A DNA stretch of 64,000 bases from CAZFGK01 sp964518635. Its GTDB lineage: Bacteria > Zixibacteria > MSB-5A5 > GN15 > FEB-12. The DNA lies in assembly GCA_964518635.1 (NCBI GenBank), contig CAZFGK010000016.1, positions 15,288-79,287 on the forward strand. The letters run 5' to 3'. A program made the translations under genes and the position numbers. Under the pieces are notes generated by a model, which saw only the letters and a program-made list of their open reading frames with translations, searched no databases and had not been told where the DNA came from. Each line of letters begins with the position of its first letter. The first letter of the stretch is position 1. This document shows, piece by piece, positions 18,238 through 25,851 of this stretch.

Positions 18238-18260
18238 CACCCTGAGATTGTCGAAGGGTG
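18238..18260. repeat. Palindromic repeat, CACCCTGAG...AAGGGTG type
   Basis: An imperfect 23-base palindrome with CACCCT and AGGGTG arms surrounds GAGATTGTCGA. Repeats of this general form (CCCTGAG...TCGAAGGG) occur as dispersed intergenic palindromes in many bacterial genomes. It lies between mdh and its terminator. Confidence 0.5.
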
Positions 18261-18288
18261 ATGTCCACAAGATGAATACCCGAAAACA

Positions 18289-18319
18289 AACCGACCTTTC
18301 AAGAGGTCGGTTCTTTTTA
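18289..18319 (+). terminator. Rho-independent terminator after mdh
   Basis: A 9-bp perfect stem (AACCGACCT with AGGTCGGTT, 18289-18297 and 18304-18312) has a 6-base loop and is followed by CTTTTTAT. It would end the operon that begins at 10517. Confidence 0.85.
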
Positions 18320-18463
18320 TGGGCTGAAAATCAGGTGAGAATCTCCCTCTGAACATTTGTCGAACGGAATGGTTCTTCGAATAGTATAATGACTTTGGGT
18401 TCAGCCCCGGTGCATTTATGTCCAATGCCGAGGTCGATCCCGCTACCGAAGGAGATTGTTCAG

Positions 18464-19135
18464 ATGACTACATTACGAAAAAATATCGCACTCCTGGCAC
18501 TCGTCGTTGCCGGAGTCATTGGTTGGGCATCATCTGCGGATGCAGTTGTTCGCGGGGCACGTCAGACTGGCTACTTCGAGTTTTCTGTAGGTGGCAGTTC
18601 TCCGATTCATGAGTATGACCGACTCGGTCAATTCATCTTCGTTGATCAGAATGACCGGCCAACATTTCTCACGGCGAGTGATGTCTTCGATCCGACCTGG
18701 ACCATCGGGCTTGGATTCGGGCAGCTCATCAACGATCAGTACACTTTCGGCGTCAATTTCCGGTATGCGCATGTCGAGCTTGACCGATTCGCGGAGCAGT
18801 TTATTACCGAAGACTATCGCTACAATCTCTATGAGATTGGCGCCGATCTGAATCTCTACTTACTGCCACATAGCAAAGCATCGCTGGCGCCCTATGTCGG
18901 GGCTGGATTGTCGGTCGGGGCTTTTTCAGAATCTGCCCCCGGCGAGGATGCGAATGCAGAATTGGTAGGTGATCTTCATCTAAATTTCGGGGCAGATTTG
19001 GCGGTGATCGATGAGGCCTCAACCGGAGGTCGGATGACACTCTCGTCGATCAATTCAGTTTCGATCGGTTCTCTGAATGATCGCCCTCGGTATCTGACTA
19101 TCGGTGTCGGTATTCGCTATTTCCTGCCGAGGTAG
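18464..19135 (+). CDS. Outer-membrane beta-barrel protein (OmpA/OprF-barrel-like)
   Basis: ATG 18464 follows a GGAG at 18451 and gives 223 residues with a good signal peptide (IALLALVVAGVIGWASSADA). The mature part looks like an eight-strand barrel: QTGYFEFSVGGSSPI, WTIGLGFGQLINDQYTFGVNFRYAHVEL, EIGADLNLYLLPHSKASLAPYVGAGLSVG, then an even terminal strand ending YLTIGVGIRYFLPR. The function cannot be named; such proteins are small structural or binding barrels. A TATAAT at 18385-18390 may be its -10 element, but no matching -35 is well placed. Confidence 0.65.
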   Translation: MTTLRKNIALLALVVAGVIGWASSADAVVRGARQTGYFEFSVGGSSPIHEYDRLGQFIFVDQNDRPTFLTASDVFDPTWTIGLGFGQLINDQYTFGVNFRYAHVELDRFAEQFITEDYRYNLYEIGADLNLYLLPHSKASLAPYVGAGLSVGAFSESAPGEDANAELVGDLHLNFGADLAVIDEASTGGRMTLSSINSVSIGSLNDRPRYLTIGVGIRYFLPR

Positions 19136-19143
19136 GGGTTCTG

Positions 19144-19980
19144 TTGAAGCCAAAAATACTTCGGGATGAATATCCAAGCATTCGAAAGGCATTTGAGAGT
19201 TTAGGCGAGGTTCGAGGGCAGGTCTGGAAGGCACTTGAATCCAAATCAAGTGACGATCCTAGACTCTTCGTTTACTTCCAAGCAGAGTTTCTTCGAGTTA
19301 ACGACTTCTGCAAGGCCATACAGATGCTTTCAGACGATCTGAGGAGTGAACCGGCATCGGTTTTGTGTAGATCTTTGCTTGAAGTAGTTTGGCACATGAA
19401 CTTCATACTCACCAGTCAAAACCCTACTGCTGTGTGTCTATCTCTCAATGTCAAATCAATAAAGGAACTACTAAAGCAACACGACTCTAAGTCATTCAAG
19501 TCTGGCGTCGGAAAACCGTTGAGTGATGATCCTGAAGAATTGAGAAGTCTTTTGGGCGAATTGAAAAGTGAATTGAGAGATATAGAGGAGCCTGGGAGTG
19601 ACCAAGACATCGGTTCAATTTCTGTTGAAAGAATTTGTCAAATATTGGATGAACGTATGTCTGCTAATGCTGGTGAAAAGACTACGAGGACTCAGCAAGA
19701 GTATGATCGCCATTATCGAAACTGGTCTCAGCCCACTCATGGTTTGATTTTGGGAGTCAGAAATTATTTCAAGAAGGATGGAAGTTTCTACGATCCCAGA
19801 AGTGAAGAGGCGATCTCCAGGTCGTTATTTACGGCCCTGGCGACCTTAGAATTCTCTCTCAGGTTTATGGGCTTGGGCAATGATTACTTCAAGCTGGGAC
19901 AAGAAGAACTCATCCGAAGTGAGTTTCAGAACTATTCTGTGCTGCTGGGGGAGTTTGAACAGAGATTCAATTGGTCCTAA
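19144..19980 (+). CDS. DUF5677-like protein of unknown function
   Basis: This 278-residue soluble protein starts at TTG 19144, eight bases after the upstream stop. The central stretch SEPASVLCRSLLEVVWHMNFIL and the later RHYRNWSQPTHGLILGVRNYF resemble the helical DUF5677 family, where an arginine and glutamate near the N-terminal core and a W...H pair are conserved. No biochemical role is known for that family. Codons such as AGA, TTG and CTA are more frequent than in neighbouring genes, hinting at acquisition. Family call is by pattern and uncertain. Confidence 0.5.
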   Translation: MKPKILRDEYPSIRKAFESLGEVRGQVWKALESKSSDDPRLFVYFQAEFLRVNDFCKAIQMLSDDLRSEPASVLCRSLLEVVWHMNFILTSQNPTAVCLSLNVKSIKELLKQHDSKSFKSGVGKPLSDDPEELRSLLGELKSELRDIEEPGSDQDIGSISVERICQILDERMSANAGEKTTRTQQEYDRHYRNWSQPTHGLILGVRNYFKKDGSFYDPRSEEAISRSLFTALATLEFSLRFMGLGNDYFKLGQEELIRSEFQNYSVLLGEFEQRFNWS

Positions 19981-20009
19981 GATTCGCACTCGTAGGGACT
20001 CTAGCCCCC

Positions 20010-20047
20010 CCACAAACAGAAACCGGGTCCTCTTGCGAGAACCCGGT
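20010..20047 (-). terminator. Minus-strand terminator with GCAA tetraloop
   Basis: On the minus strand ACCGGGT (20047-20041) pairs with ACCCGGT (20028-20022). A T-G wobble, then CTC/GAG, closes a GCAA tetraloop. The tail reads TTCTGTTTGT. It ends the small transcription unit that starts at the promoter near 20175-20202. Confidence 0.7.
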
Positions 20048-20081
20048 CGGTGATTCTGTGTGGATTTATCCAGGGTGAACT

Positions 20082-20161
20082 GGAGGGATCCAGATCGACC
20101 GCTAGATAGCAGTCACCTCACGTAAGTCGCGTTTCATCATATAAACTGGACCACCTCCTTT
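20082..20161 (-). promoter_or_regulatory. Possible Shine-Dalgarno-sequestering RNA switch
   Basis: The minus-strand ribosome-binding region at 20161-20146 (AAAGGAGGTGGTCCAG) is complementary in two blocks to CTGGATCCCTCC at 20093-20082: GGAGG with CCTCC and TCCAG with CTGGA, around a small internal loop. The same downstream element can fold locally (CTGGA with TCCAG), so the two pairings exclude each other. This is read from sequence; regulation is inferred. Confidence 0.45.
20102..20140 (-). CDS. Putative 12-residue micropeptide or leader peptide (MMKRDLREVTAI)
   Basis: A minus-strand ATG at 20140 opens a 12-codon frame encoding MMKRDLREVTAI and ending in TAG at 20104-20102. Upstream is AAAGGAGGTGG at 20161-20151, an exceptionally long complement to the 3' end of 16S rRNA, 13 bases from the ATG counted from GGAGG. 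A near-consensus promoter begins the transcript about 28 bases before the ATG and a hairpin terminator ends it about 90 bases after the stop, so the whole unit is under 200 bp. It could be a true micropeptide, a leader controlling the folded RNA, or a small RNA that captures ribosomes. The next gene on the same strand lies far downstream, at 9779-10393, beyond this terminator. Confidence 0.5.
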   Translation of the reverse strand: MMKRDLREVTAI

Positions 20162-20174
20162 CGAGTGTACCGTA

Positions 20175-20202
20175 ATTATATTGAGTTGAATAATTTTGCC
20201 AA
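20175..20202 (-). promoter_or_regulatory. Near-consensus sigma70 promoter, minus strand
   Basis: On the minus strand TTGGCA (20202-20197) is separated by 16 bases from a perfect TATAAT (20180-20175). Initiation would be near 20168, immediately before the extended Shine-Dalgarno at 20161. It is the best promoter match I saw in the window. Confidence 0.7.
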
Positions 20203-20213
20203 GCAAAAAAATA

Positions 20214-20250
20214 GGGGGATCAGAGGCTTCATCCGGAAGCCCCCCATTTT
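20214..20250. terminator. Stem-loop terminator, possibly bidirectional
   Basis: GAGGCTTC...GGAAGCC with flanking GGGGG and CCCCC forms a long imperfect stem. It is followed by ATTTTGT on the plus strand and by TATTTTTTT on the minus strand. It insulates the minus-strand micro-unit from the cyclophilin gene. Confidence 0.6.
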
Positions 20251-20263
20251 GTATAACCCTTGG

Positions 20264-20321
20264 ACAGTTACGCAAGCCCAGCCAACGGACAGGGAGATTC
20301 TCGTCCCCGTCCCGTGACTGT
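20264..20321 (+). other. Predicted structured segment upstream of the cyclophilin gene
   Basis: ACAGTTACG (20264-20272) can pair with CGTGACTGT (20313-20321) over nine positions with one wobble. The enclosed sequence has a further GGGA/TCCC hairpin. No gene lies between 20251 and 20402. It may be part of the leader of the downstream gene or a remnant palindrome; no known riboswitch motif was recognised. Confidence 0.3.
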
Positions 20322-20402
20322 TCTTGTTTACTGACGATGGCTGAACACCTATACTTTTTTGGTTAATGAATCACTCACCCAGATTTGATTGGAACTGAAC
20401 AG

Positions 20403-21083
20403 ATGGCTCTCTCGATTTCAGAATTTGCTCACTCACTTTCCAGTGCCGGCGGCGCAGCTCTGACCCTCGGTATTCTTCTTCTTGCCTGCGCTCAAGGGGA
20501 TATTTCGGCCACCGACGGCCCTCGCCCAGCCAGACCAGCCGTCGCCTATGGCGACACTTCAAAAGCGGCAGCCGACTATGTCATGCCGATGCGTAACGCC
20601 AAAAACAAGATCGTCACTCTCGAAACCAGTTTCGGCAACATGACCATCGAACTCTTTCATGACCTCGCCCCGAATCATGCTGATTCATTTTATGCCCGCG
20701 TGCTCGACGGATTCTACTCGAAACAGATTTTTCACCGCATCATCCCGGGTTTCATGATGCAGGGGGGAGACCCGAAGGGGACCGGTCAGGGGGGCGCGAA
20801 CTACACCCTGAAAGCTGAATTCTCGAAAGAGCCGCATGTCGCGGGAACTCTCTCCATGGCTCGCACAAATGATCCGAATTCTGCCTCGACGCAGTTTTTT
20901 GTCTGCTTCAACGATGCCCCGCATCTCAATGAGCAGTACACGGTGTTTGGACATCTGCTGAAAGGGTACGACGTTCTCTACAAGATCGAAAAGTATGCAG
21001 GGTCGCCGAATGTCAAGACCGATCCGCCGAAGCTGATCAATTCGTTTGTATCCGATGCAAGCGGAAAGCCGAAGAAGGGTTGA
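20403..21083 (+). CDS. Cyclophilin-type peptidyl-prolyl isomerase, probable lipoprotein
   Basis: From ATG 20403 the protein has 226 residues. A hydrophobic N-terminus ends in the lipobox-like LLLACAQ, so it is probably anchored in the envelope. The catalytic cyclophilin domain covers roughly residues 65-215: TSFGNMTIELF, FYSKQIFHRIIPGFMMQGGDP (with the active-site arginine of FHRI) and GQGGANYTLKAEF. AGTLSMARTNDPNSASTQFFVCF and YTVFGHLLKGYDVLYKI complete it. It would assist folding of exported proteins. A 13-bp hairpin terminator follows at 21127. Confidence 0.9.
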   Translation: MALSISEFAHSLSSAGGAALTLGILLLACAQGDISATDGPRPARPAVAYGDTSKAAADYVMPMRNAKNKIVTLETSFGNMTIELFHDLAPNHADSFYARVLDGFYSKQIFHRIIPGFMMQGGDPKGTGQGGANYTLKAEFSKEPHVAGTLSMARTNDPNSASTQFFVCFNDAPHLNEQYTVFGHLLKGYDVLYKIEKYAGSPNVKTDPPKLINSFVSDASGKPKKG

Positions 21084-21126
21084 TCGAAGTCAATTCGCAA
21101 CTCACCGAGCATCCTAAGTATTCTGA

Positions 21127-21172
21127 CACTGCTCACGCGTGCATAACCAGCGCGTGAGCAGTGCTGTTCTTT
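21127..21172 (+). terminator. Terminator after the cyclophilin gene
   Basis: A perfect 13-bp inverted repeat (21127-21139 with 21151-21163, CACTGCTCACGCG and its complement) has an 11-base loop and a CTGTTCTTTC tail. The tail is only moderately T-rich. Confidence 0.7.
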
Positions 21173-21210
21173 CAACTTCACCTTCTCTCAGCAAAGAAAC
21201 TCGTTCAAGC

Positions 21211-22422
21211 ATGAGCACTCCTTCAGCGCAACTCGTCCCGACAACAGGGAGGAGATTCACTCGTCTCCGACGTATTGTGCTGCTTGGTTCGACCGGCTCT
21301 ATCGGAACGCAGACTCTTGATGTTATTTCTAGAAATTCTGAGCACTGCGAGTTGCTGGCGATTTCATCACACTCAAATGAGATTCTCCTCGCCGAACAGG
21401 TCAGACGATTTCGACCGAAGTTTGTAGGCATCGTCGATCAATCATCCGGTAATCGTCTACGCGCTTTGCTTGGTGGAGTGAAAGTCGAAATCCTGGTCGG
21501 GACTTCATGTCTGACAGAATTGGCAGCACTTTCCGACGCGGATATTATTGTCAATGCGGTTGTCGGATCAGCAGGTCTTGCAGCTTCATTGCAAGCAGTC
21601 GAACAGGGTAAGATCCTCGCCCTTGCCAACAAGGAATCCCTCGTCGCAGGTGGGGGACTCTTTGCGCCGATTTGCCAGAAGACAGGGGCGGTTGTCCATC
21701 CCATCGACTCAGAACACTCCGCGCTCTGGCAGGCACTGCAGGGGAATGATCCGGCGAGTATCAAATCGCTGATCCTGACTGCTTCCGGCGGGCCATTCCG
21801 GACAATTTCGAAAGATCAGCTACAAGACGTGACTGTCGAGGAGGCACTCTCTCACCCGACCTGGCGAATGGGACCAAAAGTGACCATCGATTCGGCAACC
21901 CTTGCCAACAAAGGGCTGGAGATCATTGAAGCGGTCATGCTTTTTGGTCTGCCGCGGAAAAAAGTGCAGGTAGTGGTTCATCCGCAGTCGATTGTCCACT
22001 CCATGATTGAGTTTGCTGATTCCTCGGTCATGGCGCAGCTTTCCACCCCTGATATGCGTCTCCCTATTTCATATGCCTTATCCTATCCGGATCGCTGGGC
22101 TGGTCAGCCGGGAACAATTGAGTGGTCGAAGCTGTCTACTCTTACATTCGAGATGCCCGACACTAAGCGATTCCCCTGTTTGCAGCTTGCCATGGATGCC
22201 GCCGATGACCTCGGCACCGCTCCGGCGATTTTTAATGCTGCCAATGAATCAGCGGTGGCGGCGTTTCTGGAGCGATCCATTTCATTTGTGCAGATTCCTG
22301 AGGTCATCGCCCGGGTTCGGGAGCAGATGACAATAGAAAAATTAGATTCTCTGGATGATATTCTTCTCGCCGACCAACAATCGAGGCAGTTTGCCCGTAC
22401 AGTGATTGAGAAACTTCCATGA
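21211..22422 (+). CDS. dxr: 1-deoxy-D-xylulose 5-phosphate reductoisomerase
   Basis: Dxr makes 2-C-methyl-D-erythritol 4-phosphate, the committed step of the MEP isoprenoid pathway. I choose ATG 21211 (403 residues); the frame is open to a GTG at 21139 inside the terminator stem. The NADPH fold is IVLLGSTGSIGTQTLDVI. The metal and substrate site is seen in ALANKESLVAGG, HPIDSEHSALWQAL, TASGGPFR and HPTWRMGPKVTIDSATLANKGLEIIEA. Its stop overlaps rseP (ATGA), so the two are translationally coupled, an order (dxr-rseP) seen widely in bacteria. Confidence 0.96.
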   Translation: MSTPSAQLVPTTGRRFTRLRRIVLLGSTGSIGTQTLDVISRNSEHCELLAISSHSNEILLAEQVRRFRPKFVGIVDQSSGNRLRALLGGVKVEILVGTSCLTELAALSDADIIVNAVVGSAGLAASLQAVEQGKILALANKESLVAGGGLFAPICQKTGAVVHPIDSEHSALWQALQGNDPASIKSLILTASGGPFRTISKDQLQDVTVEEALSHPTWRMGPKVTIDSATLANKGLEIIEAVMLFGLPRKKVQVVVHPQSIVHSMIEFADSSVMAQLSTPDMRLPISYALSYPDRWAGQPGTIEWSKLSTLTFEMPDTKRFPCLQLAMDAADDLGTAPAIFNAANESAVAAFLERSISFVQIPEVIARVREQMTIEKLDSLDDILLADQQSRQFARTVIEKLP

Positions 22423-23540
22423 CAACTATTCTCGCGTTTGTATTCGTCTTAGGTGTGCTCGTGTTTGTTCATGAGCTGGGGCATTTTCTTGTTGCGAAAT
22501 GGGCAGGAATCAAGGTCGAGCGTTTCGCGCTCGGTTTCCCCCCTTTCATTTACAGCAAGACCGTCGGCGAGACTGCATACAGCATCGGAATAATCCCGCT
22601 TGGTGGTTTTGTAAAAATGCTGGGTGAAAATCCGGACGAAGAGGTGCCTGACCCCAAAGACCCGAAAGCTGAAAAGACCGAAGTCGTTCCACCTGATCCA
22701 AACGACATCGGTCGTAGTTTCATGGACAAGTCGGTCGCCAAACGAGCGGCGGTGATTATTGCCGGACCGCTGATGAACTATGTCCTCGCCATACTTGTCC
22801 TGATTGGGCTGTATACTTTTGCCGGAAGACCAATTGTCGACGAAACAAAAATCGTCCTCGGTGAAGTTTCGACAGATAGTCCCGCCTCACGAGGCGGACT
22901 CATGGCTGGTGATCAGATAGTTTCAATCAATGGTAAACAGGTCACGTCGTATGATTCTCTTCGTGCCGTGATTTCAGCCAACCCGGGAACTTCGGTTGAA
23001 CTTGAGTGGCTGCGCGGGAGCGAAGTCTTAACTGGCAGCATCGTGCCATTGGGTGAACCGGTTCCGAATGAAAAGGGGACGATAGACACCGTCGGTAGAA
23101 TCGGAATCGCCCAGAAGATTGACCGGTATGAAAGTTATCCATTTACCGAAGCCGTGGCGATGGGCTTTACGACGACTCATGAACTGATCGGGCAAACCGT
23201 TCTTTTTGTGAAGCGGCTGATTTTTGGTGAGGTCAGTACCAACATGCTCGGTGGACCTATATTTATTGCCAAAGAGTCGGGGAATCAGGCCAAGAAAGGG
23301 CTCCCGTCCCTCTTGTTCTTCATGGCCCTTCTCTCGATCAATCTGGCAGTCCTGAATGTTCTGCCAATTCCGGTGCTCGATGGCGGACATCTCATTTTTC
23401 TGGCAATTGAAGCGATCAAGGGTTCCCCAGTGAATGCAAAAGGGCGACTCCTTGCTCAGCAGATCGGCATGGGGCTGTTGCTCATTCTGATTGTCATGGT
23501 GACCTACAACGATATCTTACGGATGATTCGCGGCTACTAG
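22419..23540 (+). CDS. rseP: RseP/site-2 intramembrane zinc metalloprotease
   Basis: This 373-residue inner-membrane protease cleaves transmembrane segments, typically anti-sigma factors or signal-peptide remnants. The first helix carries the zinc motif VHELGHFLVAKWAGI. Conserved FALGFPPFIYS and GGFVKMLGE follow. A PDZ domain lies at about residues 140-230 (SPASRGGLMAGDQIVSINGKQV), and the last membrane part has the third ligand motif NVLPIPVLDGGHLIFL. The architecture is complete. It sits between dxr and lepB in an envelope-biogenesis cluster. Confidence 0.95.
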   Translation: MTTILAFVFVLGVLVFVHELGHFLVAKWAGIKVERFALGFPPFIYSKTVGETAYSIGIIPLGGFVKMLGENPDEEVPDPKDPKAEKTEVVPPDPNDIGRSFMDKSVAKRAAVIIAGPLMNYVLAILVLIGLYTFAGRPIVDETKIVLGEVSTDSPASRGGLMAGDQIVSINGKQVTSYDSLRAVISANPGTSVELEWLRGSEVLTGSIVPLGEPVPNEKGTIDTVGRIGIAQKIDRYESYPFTEAVAMGFTTTHELIGQTVLFVKRLIFGEVSTNMLGGPIFIAKESGNQAKKGLPSLLFFMALLSINLAVLNVLPIPVLDGGHLIFLAIEAIKGSPVNAKGRLLAQQIGMGLLLILIVMVTYNDILRMIRGY

Positions 23541-23605
23541 GGTCGCGTCTGAGCTGGCAGGAGTATCCGGTGAACTTATCGGGGATACTGCCGTAGAAAG
23601 GGAAT

Positions 23606-24370
23606 ATGGCCACGCCGACCACTCGTACAAAATCTGATCCTGAGCTTACCTCCCGACCAATGGGGGTGACCGGATTTATCTGGGATATTATCAAAAATTA
23701 CGGACTAGCGTTGCTGGTCGCGTTGGTCGTGAAGACTTCGGTGGTTGAGGCGTACAAGATTCCGTCGTCGTCGATGGAAGACACGTTGCTGGTTGGGGAT
23801 TTTCTACTGGCCAACAAATTTATCTACGGAGCTGAGATTCTCTTTACCAAGTGGAAACTGCCGGCAGTGCGCGATCCAAAAGCGGGGGATGTGGTCATCT
23901 TCATCTTCCCTGATGATGGTGTCACCAAGTACATCAAGCGATGCGTGGCGGTCGGCGGTGATACCGTCGAAATCAGAAACAGTCAGCTCTATGTCAACGG
24001 AGTGATTTCAGATAATCCGGAGCGGGCGAAATTCATTGATGCCCAACGTCAGAACGAGCAAGCATTTGTTCCTGATCGTCGCGGAACGGGTCGAGATAAC
24101 TTTGGGCCATATGTGATTCCAGCGAATACTTTTTTCATGATGGGGGACAACCGGGACAACTCCTACGACTCCCGCTTCTGGGGAACCGTACCGCGTGCCA
24201 ATGTCCTCGGTATGGCGATGGCCGTCCATTGGTCATGGAACGAAGGGGAACACAACTCTCCCCCTGTTTCATTGACTGATCCACTTTCTGTACCGCGCTT
24301 GTTTTTGTTTAACGCCGTTCACTTTATTGAGAAAGTCAGATGGGATCGACTCTTCAGACCAATCAACTGA
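23606..24370 (+). CDS. lepB: Signal peptidase I
   Basis: This 254-residue membrane enzyme removes signal peptides from exported proteins. After one N-terminal membrane segment (YGLALLVALVVKTSVVEAY) the catalytic serine appears in IPSSSMEDTLLVGDFLLANK. The catalytic lysine follows in YIKRCVAVGGDTVEIRN. The MMGDNRDNSYDSRFWG box and a C-terminal substrate pocket come next. It follows rseP by 65 bases, and the DUF1573 gene overlaps its 3' end by 31 bases. Confidence 0.95.
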   Translation: MATPTTRTKSDPELTSRPMGVTGFIWDIIKNYGLALLVALVVKTSVVEAYKIPSSSMEDTLLVGDFLLANKFIYGAEILFTKWKLPAVRDPKAGDVVIFIFPDDGVTKYIKRCVAVGGDTVEIRNSQLYVNGVISDNPERAKFIDAQRQNEQAFVPDRRGTGRDNFGPYVIPANTFFMMGDNRDNSYDSRFWGTVPRANVLGMAMAVHWSWNEGEHNSPPVSLTDPLSVPRLFLFNAVHFIEKVRWDRLFRPIN

Positions 24371-25119
24371 GCATTTCTCATGGTAGACTGATTTCCACTC
24401 TGTCATTTATGACGGCAGTGGGTTTCTGTTTTTTTCTGACGTTCTCCTCTGTGAGTGCGGCTCCAAAGGCAAAAGTAAGTAAAGACACCTTTGATTTCGG
24501 GCTAGTTGGTCAGCGGGCATTGTGTACGCGTAATTTTTGGGTCAAGAATCCGGGGACAGAACCACTCAAGGTCTCCCGTATCGATGCCGGTTGCAGCTGC
24601 ACGCAGATCCCGATGCCTGATTCACTGATCCGCCCCGGCGACAGTATCCCTCTCGGGATTACTTTTTCTTCGGGTAATTTTCTTGGAATCATTTCGAAAC
24701 GTCCGAAGTTCTGGATCGAAGGGGACAGCACCGAGTACGTCCTGAAAATCTACGCCAATGTCACCAGAGACACGGCCCTCTTTCGACCGATTCTGCCAAC
24801 TCCATTCCAGGTTGATATTTCGCAATTCGGAACGAAGGAACGCCGCAAAGCGAGCTTCACATTGACCAACCTGACAAATTTGCAATACAAGATTACTGTC
24901 GCTGACAATAATGGAAAATCTGTGACAGTCTCTGTTCCGAAGACGATCCCTCCGATGGGGAAAGTTGAATGCACGCTGACCGTCACGCCTCAGGCATTAG
25001 CGACTGATTTCAAAGAGTCGATCACTCTCTCTTTCGATGATCCGGACGCCACCAAGCTGACTATTCCGTATCGTCGGCTCTACCGTCCGAATGCCGCACC
25101 GGGGACATCAAGCAAGTAG
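24340..25119 (+). CDS. DUF1573-type exported protein
   Basis: This 259-residue protein carries a signal peptide (LSFMTAVGFCFFLTFSSVSA). A DUF1573-like immunoglobulin-type domain follows, starting VSKDTFDFGLVGQRALCTRNFWVKNPGTEPLKV and including the cysteine pair in DAGCSCTQIPMPDSLIRPGDS. A second beta-sandwich (RKASFTLTNLTNLQYKI) completes it. The family is common in Bacteroidota-like genomes and is thought to be periplasmic, without known activity. The start is uncertain: ATG 24340 overlaps lepB, while ATG 24409 would give a shorter signal peptide. Confidence 0.75.
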   Translation: MGSTLQTNQLSISHGRLISTLSFMTAVGFCFFLTFSSVSAAPKAKVSKDTFDFGLVGQRALCTRNFWVKNPGTEPLKVSRIDAGCSCTQIPMPDSLIRPGDSIPLGITFSSGNFLGIISKRPKFWIEGDSTEYVLKIYANVTRDTALFRPILPTPFQVDISQFGTKERRKASFTLTNLTNLQYKITVADNNGKSVTVSVPKTIPPMGKVECTLTVTPQALATDFKESITLSFDDPDATKLTIPYRRLYRPNAAPGTSSK

Positions 25120-25130
25120 TCCCTGGTTTT

Positions 25131-25155
25131 GTCTGATCACCTCAGACATTTCTTT
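25131..25155 (+). terminator. Weak terminator after the DUF1573 gene
   Basis: GTCTGA and TCAGAC (25131-25136, 25142-25147) form a 6-bp stem with a 5-base loop followed by ATTTCTTT. A TATAAT directly after it (25156-25161) could serve as -10 for ccmA, though no -35 at proper spacing is evident. Confidence 0.4.
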
Positions 25156-25203
25156 ATAATAGTTTAGAGTTTCCGTTCTCATCCAATTTCCGTTCTTTCC
25201 TGC

Positions 25204-25851
25204 ATGCTGCTCGTGCATGGTCAATCACTCGCCCGAAAATTTGGCCGGCGAGAACTGTTTGCTAATCTTGATCTCAGCTTTCAGACGGGAGAGGTGCTGG
25301 GAGTTACCGGCGGAAATGGCTCCGGTAAATCAACTCTGTCGATGATCCTGCTTGGGCAATTGCGTCCAACGAAAGGCACCATCCAATGGGAGCTTGATGG
25401 CCGAGCATTATCCTACGACGAACGTCGTGCGGTGAGCTGGATAGTCGCGCCGTACTCTCATTGGTACGAACCCCTCACTGCAGATGAAAACCTCCGTTTT
25501 CTGACTGAAGTGACCGGTCGTCATTTTGACGGTCGCGCGGTGCAATCTGCACTTGAGCAGGTTGGTCTGGGTGGACGAGGAAGTGATCTGGTGCGAACCT
25601 ATTCCTCCGGCATGAAACAGCGACTCAAGCTGGCAGCGATTGAAATTCTCCGTCCGGCACTTCTCATTCTTGATGAACCGGGGAGTACCCTCGATCAGGA
25701 CGGTCATGCACTCATTAAATCTCGCCTGAGCAGTTGGCGCGATTTTGCGGCGATTGCACTTGCGACGAATGATGAACGGGAAGTTGCTCTGAGCGACAGA
25801 CAGATTCATCTGCTTTCTTCATCCGCCCATGAATTCAGAGGGAAGGGATGA
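25204..25851 (+). CDS. ccmA: Haem exporter ATP-binding protein CcmA
   Basis: This 215-residue ABC ATPase has Walker A VTGGNGSGKSTLSM, the Q-loop region near WIVAPYSHWYEPLT, signature YSSGMKQRLKLA and Walker B ALLILDEPGSTLDQDG. The small size and the gene immediately downstream, a CcmB permease with a four-base overlap, identify it as CcmA. CcmA powers release of haem-loaded CcmE during system I cytochrome c maturation. A general ABC exporter ATPase is the alternative, but the CcmB and CcmD-like partners argue against it. Confidence 0.85.
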   Translation: MLLVHGQSLARKFGRRELFANLDLSFQTGEVLGVTGGNGSGKSTLSMILLGQLRPTKGTIQWELDGRALSYDERRAVSWIVAPYSHWYEPLTADENLRFLTEVTGRHFDGRAVQSALEQVGLGGRGSDLVRTYSSGMKQRLKLAAIEILRPALLILDEPGSTLDQDGHALIKSRLSSWRDFAAIALATNDEREVALSDRQIHLLSSSAHEFRGKG

